In this document: positions 17,104 to 22,658 of the stretch, in pieces
Layout of the letters: every line of letters starts with the position of its first letter
Position numbering within the stretch: the first letter of the stretch is position 1
NCBI GenBank assembly: GCA_002730985.1
Contig: PCBP01000002.1
Coordinates: forward strand, 14,206 to 36,863
Source of the DNA: Flavobacteriales bacterium
Lineage (GTDB): Bacteria > Bacteroidota > Bacteroidia > Flavobacteriales > BACL11
Length of the DNA: 22,658 nucleotides
Direction of reading: 5' to 3'
Position numbers and translations under genes: made by a program
Notes under the pieces: model-generated
Seen by the model: only the letters and a program-made list of their open reading frames with translations
Told to the model about the DNA's origin: nothing
Databases searched by the model: none

Positions 17104-18339
17104 TTACTTTTTTATCATAAGAATCTCAAGCAAACTATCTTTTATAGTCAAATAATTCTCTTTATTTTCATTTTTTATTGGGTCCCCTGGAGGTAGTTTT
17201 TGTTTATATGGATCTACTTGTTTTCCGTTTTTCCAAAATCTATAACAAACATGAGGCCCTGTTGCTAATCCGGTGCTGCCAACATAACCAATTATTTCTC
17301 CTTGTTTAACAAAAGCCCCTTTTCTTATTCCTGGTTTTATTTTTGACATGTGTAAATACTGTGTTGTATATGTCCCATTATGTCTTACTTTTACAAAATT
17401 ACCATTGTTTTTTGTATAGCTAGCCGATACAACTGTTCCATTAGCAGTAGTCATTATTGGAGTCCCCTTGGGGGCGGCATAGTCTGTTCCAAAATGCCCC
17501 TTCCACTGTCCAGTAACAGGATGCTTTCTGTTTCTACTAAACTTTGAGCTTATCCTGTAAAAATCTAGCGGTGCTTTTAAAAATGCCTTTCTTAATGTCA
17601 TTCCTTTTTCATCAAAATATTCGCCATAGTTATTGTTTTCTTTATAATAAAATGCATAAAAATTTTGATTGTTATGCGTGAACTCTGCTGCCAAAACCCT
17701 TCCAATTCCAATATAATTTTCTGAGCAAACACTATCAACATAATTGTTCTCGTAATAAACTTTAAATGCATCTCCTTTTTGAATCTTAAAAAAATCAATT
17801 GTCCATGCATAAATTTCTGACAATTTTATTGACACCTTTTCACTTATCCCCAGTTTAACTACCGATTCTGACAAAGAATAACTTATTTCTCCTGAAGAAA
17901 GCATGACTTTTGTAATAATCTCTTTTTCGCCTCTATAAACATCAACTCCATTTTTCAAATCAACAACAATATAGCTGATGGGGTTTTCTTGATAAATAAA
18001 ATAACAAGCTTTTTCGATAGAATCTTTTGTGCAAATCACCGTATACTCTTTATCAACCTGTAGGCGTCTAAAGTCAAAGATCTCTTTTGATTTTTTCACA
18101 ATCTGATCGATTTGAGGGTGGTCAATATGATTTTGATAAAGAATTTCTCCAAAAGTCTGGCCTTGTTTTATGAATGCTTTTGTGACATTAAATGAGTCCA
18201 CTAAAATTCCATATTCGTACTTTGGCCCAACAACTTCTAATTTATCCTCTTTGCTAGCATGATTCTTTTTGTTGTTTAAATTTGATAAAATAAATACTAA
18301 AGCTATTAGTATTAAAACTGGTCCTGTCCACTTTTTCAT
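17104..18339 (-). CDS. M23 family (LytM-type) peptidoglycan endopeptidase with HxC variant zinc site
   Basis: The 411-residue protein has an N-terminal membrane anchor (residues 7-21), a Csd3/OapA-like middle part with a LysM-like stretch (FIKQGQTFGEILYQN, about 57-71), and an M23 domain at about 262-375. Known residues of the fold are present: H282 and D286 in GHFGTDYAAP (zinc ligands) and H330 in TQYLHMSKI. The last motif reads GPHVCYRFWKNGKQVDP, so H363 is kept but the second His of HxH is C365. I recall the same change in other Bacteroidota homologues, so it looks like a lineage variant; cysteine can bind zinc. Its likely role is cutting stem-peptide crosslinks in the periplasm. It follows DUF3108 after 42 bases and precedes the type B cargo gene by four. 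Confidence 0.9.
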   Translation of the reverse strand: MKKWTGPVLILIALVFILSNLNNKKNHASKEDKLEVVGPKYEYGILVDSFNVTKAFIKQGQTFGEILYQNHIDHPQIDQIVKKSKEIFDFRRLQVDKEYTVICTKDSIEKACYFIYQENPISYIVVDLKNGVDVYRGEKEIITKVMLSSGEISYSLSESVVKLGISEKVSIKLSEIYAWTIDFFKIQKGDAFKVYYENNYVDSVCSENYIGIGRVLAAEFTHNNQNFYAFYYKENNNYGEYFDEKGMTLRKAFLKAPLDFYRISSKFSRNRKHPVTGQWKGHFGTDYAAPKGTPIMTTANGTVVSASYTKNNGNFVKVRHNGTYTTQYLHMSKIKPGIRKGAFVKQGEIIGYVGSTGLATGPHVCYRFWKNGKQVDPYKQKLPPGDPIKNENKENYLTIKDSLLEILMIKK

Positions 18340-18381
18340 TTTGCTAATTTAATGGTTTAAGGCCTTTATAGTAATTTAAAA

Positions 18382-19131
18382 CTACTTAATTATTGACAAC
18401 GGGTGTTTTACTTTTTGATGTTTTACTAGTATTGCCTTTATGCTTCCTGCCCATATTTGTGTTTCAACCTTTATGAGTAAGCGATTTTCATCATCTGATA
18501 TCCATATTTTCATTTGCTCTCCATCTTGAAACACACGGCCTTCTTGCATTTTAGGTTTAAAAAGCATACAATTAATTGTGCCAAAATTTGTTTTCACTTT
18601 TTCGTTTCTTAAATACAAAATCTCTAACAAGTAATTCTCCTCGTCCATAAATACTGGCACGAAAAATGATTTTTTTTGATTCAAACTATCCTTTTTAAAG
18701 GTTCGTGCATAAAATAAGGCCGACAACATATCTTGAGTGTTTGAAAAAATTACAGATGAAGTGTCTTTCCAAAAAACCAAATCATCAATATGTTTGAAAT
18801 TATATTGCTGTTTTTTTTTATAGCCACCTTCGCTTATGTCTCTGAAAAATTTTACCGGTCTAATTTTTGACGTATCTAAATATGTTTCGTAAACATCCCT
18901 AACTTTAAAAAACCAATCAAAAAAAACAGCTGTTTTCCCTTTTCCTACAATATGAAAAGTAGATATCCCGTCAATATTTATTTGCCTCTCTATCTCTAGC
19001 TCTGCACTACCAACTTTTATTCCTCCAAAAGAAATATGAAAAGCTAAATACTCGCCAACCTTATACGGAATTTTAGTTTGTGAAAATGTCGTTAATCCAA
19101 ATAAAATAAATATTAAAACCAGACCCCTCAT
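18382..19131 (-). CDS. DUF3108 domain-containing periplasmic protein
   Basis: The 249-residue product has a signal peptide (1-18, ending TTFSQ) and the DUF3108 pattern: YKVGEYLAFHISFGGIKVGSA near the start, VRDVYETYLD in the middle, and NFGTINCMLFKPKMQEG with WISDDENRLLIKVET near the end. These are alternating strands of a predicted beta-rich, possibly lipocalin- or LolA-like fold. Its function is not established; members are secreted proteins of Proteobacteria and Bacteroidota. No lipobox is visible, so it should be soluble in the periplasm. It is preceded by a TAnnTTTG element in the 24-base gap after gatA, so it may start its own transcript with almost no leader. It lies upstream of the M23 peptidase gene, which hints at an envelope role. 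Confidence 0.85.
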   Translation of the reverse strand: MRGLVLIFILFGLTTFSQTKIPYKVGEYLAFHISFGGIKVGSAELEIERQINIDGISTFHIVGKGKTAVFFDWFFKVRDVYETYLDTSKIRPVKFFRDISEGGYKKKQQYNFKHIDDLVFWKDTSSVIFSNTQDMLSALFYARTFKKDSLNQKKSFFVPVFMDEENYLLEILYLRNEKVKTNFGTINCMLFKPKMQEGRVFQDGEQMKIWISDDENRLLIKVETQIWAGSIKAILVKHQKVKHPLSIIK

Positions 19132-19139
19132 TTATGAAA

Positions 19140-19147
19140 CAAATATA
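19140..19147 (-). promoter_or_regulatory. Bacteroidota -7 promoter element TATATTTG before the DUF3108 gene
   Basis: Read on the minus strand this is TATATTTG, an exact TAnnTTTG match that ends eight bases before the ATG at 19131. It sits in the gap after gatA. No -33 box is clear; the region it would occupy is the 3' end of gatA. A transcript from here would have a leader of only about five bases. Confidence 0.5.
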
Positions 19148-19155
19148 AGGATTTT

Positions 19156-20574
19156 CTAATTAAATAAATATTTAGAAAATGCCAGCAACTCTCCTTCTTT
19201 AAAGTTGTCTGCCATTATTTGAAACCCTATTGGAAGGCCATTAGAGTGATTTCCAAGAGGTAATGAAATAGCTGGATTTCCAGTTAAATTCGCTTGCACA
19301 GTAAAAACATCCTCTAAATACATTGCTGTTGGGTCTTTATGTTTCTTGCCAATTGGAAATGCAGTGTGAGGTGCTGTTGGAGAAATTATAAAATCGTATT
19401 TTTTAAAAACCTCAATGGTATTATTTTTAATTACTCTTCTTATTTTTTGTGCTTTGGTGAAATACGCATCATGATATCCAGAGCTAAGTACAAAAGTCCC
19501 AAGCATAATCCTTCTTTTTACCTCTTCGCCAAAACCTTCAGTTCTACTGTTAATGTAGGTGTTTTCTAGTGTTTCAACAATCTTGCTTCTGTAGCCATAA
19601 TGCACGCCATCAAAGCGCGCTAAATTTGATGACGCTTCTGCTGTGGTAAGCACGTAATAAACAGGAACCAATAAATCTAATTGCGGAAAAGGAATGGGTT
19701 CAACTACATGTCCTTTTTTCTTTAATTCAATTATTTTTTCTTCCATAAATTTTTTTACTTCAGGGTCTAAGCCTTTTCTATCTAAGCAATCTTGTATATA
19801 AGCTATTTTAATTGGTTTATCCTTAATGCTTGCTTTGCTGTATTGCTCAACTTTTTTAGTAGAGACAGTGCTATCAAAATCATCCTTTCCAGAAATAACC
19901 TCTAAAATTAATGCCGCATCTTCTACATTATTTGCTAATGGGCCTATTTGATCAAATGAAGACGCATAGGCAATTAAACCATATCTTGAGACTCTAGAAT
20001 ACGTAGGCTTGATCCCTACCACTCCACAAAAAGAGGCGGGCTGACGAATTGATCCTCCGGTGTCACTTCCAATTGCCGCTAAACAAAGCCCTGCTGCAAC
20101 TGCCGCTGCAGAACCACCAGAAGAGCCTCCCGCAACTCTTAAATTGTCTAGCGGGTTTTTTACAGGCCCATATATTGTGTTTTCATTTGCAGATCCCATT
20201 CCAAACTCATCACAATTCACGCGACCAATAATTATTGCATCTTCATTTAATAATCTTTGTATTGATGTTGCGGTAAATAATGAATCAAATCCATCCAAAA
20301 TTTTTGATGCAGCAGAAACTTTATGGTTTTTATAACACAAATTGTCCTTTATACCAATCACCATGCCAGCAAGTTTTCCTGGAGTGCCATTTTTAATCTT
20401 ATGGTCAACAATTTTAGCTTGCGCTAAAGCCTCATCAGCATACACCTCAATAAAAGCATTGAGATGGCTCTGATTTGAAATTCTTTTTAAATAATTTTTT
20501 GTTATATCAGCACATGAAAACGTGCTTTTTTTTAGCGCCTCTTGCACCTCTGAAAATGAACGGAAAAGAATCAA
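19156..20574 (-). CDS. gatA: Asp-tRNA(Asn)/Glu-tRNA(Gln) amidotransferase subunit A
   Basis: GatA is the amidase subunit of GatCAB, releasing ammonia from glutamine so that GatB can amidate mischarged Glu-tRNA-Gln or Asp-tRNA-Asn. The 472-residue product shows the full amidase signature. The catalytic triad is K76 (GIKDNLC), S151 (GGSSGGSAAAVAAG) and S175 (SDTGGSIRQPASFCG), with the 75- and 24-residue spacings of the family. The central GVVGIKPTYSRVSRYGLIAYASSFDQIGP and the late NLTGNPAISLPLG blocks are standard. The length is slightly below the usual 480-490 and nothing is missing. Because asnS is also present here, tRNA-Gln is the more likely need, if the organism uses the pathway at all. 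gatB and gatC are not in the window. It lies 12 bases after tatA, probably in one transcript. Confidence 0.97.
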   Translation of the reverse strand: MILFRSFSEVQEALKKSTFSCADITKNYLKRISNQSHLNAFIEVYADEALAQAKIVDHKIKNGTPGKLAGMVIGIKDNLCYKNHKVSAASKILDGFDSLFTATSIQRLLNEDAIIIGRVNCDEFGMGSANENTIYGPVKNPLDNLRVAGGSSGGSAAAVAAGLCLAAIGSDTGGSIRQPASFCGVVGIKPTYSRVSRYGLIAYASSFDQIGPLANNVEDAALILEVISGKDDFDSTVSTKKVEQYSKASIKDKPIKIAYIQDCLDRKGLDPEVKKFMEEKIIELKKKGHVVEPIPFPQLDLLVPVYYVLTTAEASSNLARFDGVHYGYRSKIVETLENTYINSRTEGFGEEVKRRIMLGTFVLSSGYHDAYFTKAQKIRRVIKNNTIEVFKKYDFIISPTAPHTAFPIGKKHKDPTAMYLEDVFTVQANLTGNPAISLPLGNHSNGLPIGFQIMADNFKEGELLAFSKYLFN

Positions 20575-20586
20575 AACCGAAAGAAA

Positions 20587-20763
20587 TTAATCTTTGTTTT
20601 TTTGATTAGACTCATTTTTCCCTTTTTTAAATTCACTCACCCCTTTCCCTAACCCTCTCATTAATTCAGGTATTTTTTTGCCACCAAAAAGTAATAATAC
20701 TACTAGTGCTATAAGAAGCCATTCTGTGCCCCCCATTGTAAATAACAATAATTTTGAAATCAT
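20587..20763 (-). CDS. tatA: Sec-independent protein translocase TatA/TatB-like protein, 58 residues
   Basis: This short gene reads [20 protein letters not shown] at its start and continues with a hydrophobic stretch, then [19 protein letters not shown]. The last block (FG hinge, then [14 protein letters not shown]) is the TatA signature: one membrane helix, a glycine hinge, and an amphipathic helix. A short charged tail ([15 protein letters not shown]) completes it. TatA subunits assemble into the pore that exports folded twin-arginine proteins. I choose the ATG at 20763 because a promoter element precedes it and Bacteroidota TatA proteins often carry a few residues before the GG-E/T motif; ATG 20736 (residue 10) is the alternative. 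It lies between the EnvC-like gene and gatA, 12 bases before gatA. Its small size makes it easy to miss. Confidence 0.92.
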   Translation of the reverse strand: MISKLLLFTMGGTEWLLIALVVLLLFGGKKIPELMRGLGKGVSEFKKGKNESNQKNKD

Positions 20764-20787
20764 AATTTCTTAAATTTAATTATACTG

Positions 20788-20795
20788 CAAATTTA
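20788..20795 (-). promoter_or_regulatory. Bacteroidota -7 promoter element TAAATTTG before tatA
   Basis: On the minus strand this reads TAAATTTG, a TAnnTTTG match about 25 bases before the tatA ATG, within the 43-base gap after the EnvC-like gene. No clear -33 box was found. It could start a tatA-gatA transcript independent of envC. Confidence 0.45.
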
Positions 20796-20806
20796 TGCTT
20801 TTTGAT

Positions 20807-22045
20807 TTAATATGCGTTATATAGCCAATTTGATGGATTTTGCTTATCATAGCCCTTCCAGATCTCAAAATGAAGCTCTGTTTTATCCTCCTCTTTGTGT
20901 GTTATCACAACACCTATTTTCTCTTTTGAAAGCAATTTCTCTCCTGTTTTTACCCCCACTTCTTTTAATCCAGAATAAACACTAAAATATTCTCCGTGAT
21001 TTATCAAAACTGCTTTTCCCTCGCCCTTAATAAAGAAAATCCTAGAAACTGTTCCGTCAAAAACCACCCTAACATCTGCGTTTTTATCTGTTGCGATATC
21101 AACTCCATTATTAAAAGTTTCAACTCCTGAGAAAACAACATGTTTTTGCGTTCCATATCTACCAACAATTATCCCTTTTTCTAATGGCCATGGTAATTTC
21201 CCCTTGTTATTCATAAATTCAGATGAAAGAGCTAGTGCTTCTGGAGTTAAGTTGTAATTGCTGTTTTTTTCTCTTGATTTTGCGATTTCCTCCTTTATTA
21301 TTTCTCGTATTTTTTCTTCAAGTTCTCTAGCTTTTTTCTGTTTATCTTTGAGTTGTTTTTTGAATAATTTTTCTGATTTACTCAATTTTTTAATTAGTTC
21401 TTTTTTGTCTTTTTTATGATTGTTTATGCTTTCCAATTCTTGTTTTTTTGACCCTACTAAAAGTTTTTTTATAGCTAACTCTTCCGTCAACGAATCTTTT
21501 TGTTGTGCTAATTTTTTTTTCTTACCTACTAGTTCGGCCTTGCTTTTCTCAATCTTAATTGCTTGGCTTTTTCTAAACACGGAATATTGTTTTAGATATA
21601 GCATTCTTTTATAAGCCTGATTAAAATCATCAGCAGAAAAAACAAACATAAGATTGTTCCTGTTTCCTTTTTTCTTAAATGCAGCATAAATCATTTTGGT
21701 ATATTCATCTTTTAATTTTCTTAAGGTCTCTTCTTCTTCCTTAATTTCTTCCTCTACTTTTGTTATAGAATCCTTATTTTTTTTTATTTTTTTGTTAAGT
21801 AAACTTAATTCAATATTTAGCGCAATTAAAAAACCTTCTTTATTTCTTAGTTGAGCTTCTAATACCTTTAAATAACTAAGTGATTTTGTTTTGTTTGACT
21901 TAGTTTTATTAAGCAAATCTGTGGTATAATTAATTTCGCTTTCAATCTTTACTTTTTGTTTTTTTAGATCTTCTTTTGTTTGTGCCATTATAAGTTTTGA
22001 CACACAAAAAAACACCAAAATTAATGCTAATTTAATTGCCTTCAT
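20807..22045 (-). CDS. EnvC-like murein hydrolase activator (coiled coil plus degenerate M23/LytM domain)
   Basis: From ATG 22045 the product has 412 residues with a signal peptide (MKAIKLALILVFFCVSKLIMAQ). A long charged coiled coil rich in Lys, Glu and Leu follows (about 23-265), then a LytM domain (about 285-412). The zinc and catalytic residues are lost: NNGVDI replaces HxGxD, VYSGL replaces the YxHL histidine, and ELHFEIW lacks the first His of HxH. This is the EnvC pattern. EnvC and NlpD proteins do not cut peptidoglycan but activate N-acetylmuramyl-L-alanine amidases at division sites, usually with FtsEX, through the coiled coil. A longer start at 22096 would put 17 residues before the signal peptide and is unlikely. 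It overlaps the upstream DUF4292 gene by 14 bases. The partner amidase is not in the window. Confidence 0.9.
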   Translation of the reverse strand: MKAIKLALILVFFCVSKLIMAQTKEDLKKQKVKIESEINYTTDLLNKTKSNKTKSLSYLKVLEAQLRNKEGFLIALNIELSLLNKKIKKNKDSITKVEEEIKEEEETLRKLKDEYTKMIYAAFKKKGNRNNLMFVFSADDFNQAYKRMLYLKQYSVFRKSQAIKIEKSKAELVGKKKKLAQQKDSLTEELAIKKLLVGSKKQELESINNHKKDKKELIKKLSKSEKLFKKQLKDKQKKARELEEKIREIIKEEIAKSREKNSNYNLTPEALALSSEFMNNKGKLPWPLEKGIIVGRYGTQKHVVFSGVETFNNGVDIATDKNADVRVVFDGTVSRIFFIKGEGKAVLINHGEYFSVYSGLKEVGVKTGEKLLSKEKIGVVITHKEEDKTELHFEIWKGYDKQNPSNWLYNAY

Positions 22046-22658
22046 TATATAAATTTGGTGTTTCAAAAAGTATTTTTTTTGGTTTTTTAAACTCAACTTT
22101 TGAATATTCTATAGTTGCTTCAAAAGACTCCCCTGCTTCAACTTTTAGGTTGATTTTTCTTGGAAAATTGTCCTCCTCTAAATAATCTTCTAATGTTATT
22201 TCTAGTGTGTTTTTGCTGGCAAGCCTCTTGATATTTTGAACCTTGTAAGTATTAGTAACCAAATAACTAACACTATCAGCTATCAAATGAAAAAAATCTC
22301 TGTTTGCTTTTAGTGTGTAATTTTTTTTTAGGATCTTAGGATTAGCGGTAATTATATCTTGAAAGTCATAAAATGAAAAATCTACTTTTAGCAATTTTCT
22401 TGCCTCTAATGCTGATTTTGTAAAATGTTTTTTGTTAATCCTATTTATAAAAAAAACAGAGTCTGGTGTGATTTGCGCTCTAATTATTTCAATTCCAAAA
22501 GGGCCTTTAGCCGAAATCCAAATAATACTATCTTTTCTGTTTATTATATTTACATTTACTTTAATCTCTTGGTTTTTTTGTACGATTTTTGCTCTTCCTT
22601 TTAGACTTAGCCATTTCGAATAAGTACTATTGTAATTAACTGAATTTATGATTTCCGT
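22032..22658 (-). CDS. DUF4292 family protein, N-terminus outside window
   Basis: The frame stays open to the window edge; 208 residues are visible and the start lies beyond base 22658. The pattern fits DUF4292, a Bacteroidota family related to LolA/LolB-like lipoprotein carriers. Seen are KDSIIWISAKGPFGIEIIRAQITPDSVFFINR, an alternating-strand block characteristic of the family, then LLKVDFSFYDFQDIITANPKIL, and near the C-terminus FPRKINLKVEAGESFEATIEYS (each quoted in short parts of one region). Members are usually lipoproteins, but the signal peptide is not visible here. A function in lipoprotein or envelope handling is a family-level guess only. The last 14 bases overlap the start of the EnvC-like gene, indicating a shared transcript. 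A codon that could be read as a TTG start at 22394 is internal. Confidence 0.82.
   Translation of the reverse strand, partial: TEIINSVNYNSTYSKWLSLKGRAKIVQKNQEIKVNVNIINRKDSIIWISAKGPFGIEIIRAQITPDSVFFINRINKKHFTKSALEARKLLKVDFSFYDFQDIITANPKILKKNYTLKANRDFFHLIADSVSYLVTNTYKVQNIKRLASKNTLEITLEDYLEEDNFPRKINLKVEAGESFEATIEYSKVEFKKPKKILFETPNLYNEGN

Noticed and set aside
18340..18381. AAGGCCTT palindrome between the DUF3108 and M23 genes as an operator or terminator
   Set aside because: An eight-base palindrome is short, has no T tract or partner copy, and could be chance.
20060..20335. 91-codon plus-strand open frame inside gatA
   Set aside because: Alanine- and proline-rich translation is the mirror of the glycine/serine-rich gatA signature region; no independent support.
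22096..22096. Upstream ATG for the EnvC-like gene
   Set aside because: It would place 17 charged residues before a complete signal peptide and deepen the overlap with DUF4292; ATG 22045 fits better.
22432..22623. Plus-strand open frame at the right edge
   Set aside because: The opposite strand is open to the window edge and encodes a clear DUF4292 pattern.
1..22658. tRNA, rRNA, CRISPR, insertion sequence or prophage features
   Set aside because: Intergenic gaps are short (about 110 bases at most); no transposase, integrase, repeat array or tRNA-like cloverleaf was seen.

Overview
The window reads as a piece of a Bacteroidota chromosome, most likely from the Flavobacteriales side of the phylum. 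It is AT-rich and almost fully coding. Starts have no convincing Shine-Dalgarno sequences, and several genes carry the Bacteroidota promoter element TAnnTTTG. The gene content agrees: a TonB-dependent receptor, two type IX secretion system (T9SS) cargo proteins with different C-terminal sorting domains, a PorP/SprF-like protein, and the lineage-typical families DUF4837, DUF4292 and DUF3108. No phage, transposon, CRISPR array, tRNA, rRNA or plasmid feature was seen, and no gap without a gene exceeds about 110 bases.

Layout. Bases 1-3364 (+) hold the 3' part of a TonB-dependent receptor and a secreted Asp-box beta-propeller protein with a type A T9SS sorting domain. Bases 3354-5596 (-) hold a coupled pair: a lytic transglycosylase with two LysM domains, then a DUF4837 lipoprotein. 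Bases 5699-11080 (+) hold dxs (isoprenoid precursors), then asnS, rpoN and a PAP2-like membrane protein, the last three joined by one-base stop/start overlaps. Bases 11069-22658 (-) form a long same-strand run. In transcription order it is DUF4292 (cut by the window edge), an EnvC-like murein hydrolase activator, a short tatA, gatA, DUF3108, an M23 metallopeptidase, a 1225-residue SBBP/PKD protein with a gliding-motility-type (type B) C-terminal domain, a PorP/SprF-like protein, and a PD40/OmpA-like protein.

How the genes fit together. The main theme is the cell envelope: peptidoglycan cleavage and its control (MltD-like, M23, EnvC-like), export (TatA, T9SS cargo), and outer-membrane or surface proteins (TonB receptor, PorP/SprF, OmpA-like). 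The last three minus-strand genes form a compact T9SS module of large surface cargo, its SprF-type partner and a periplasmic OmpA-like protein, with overlapping start and stop codons. Housekeeping genes (dxs, asnS, rpoN, gatA) sit among them.

No clearly undescribed system is evident. The points most worth checking are near-leaderless promoters, the HxC zinc-site variant in the M23 peptidase, the PAP2-like protein coupled to rpoN, and the envC-tatA adjacency.
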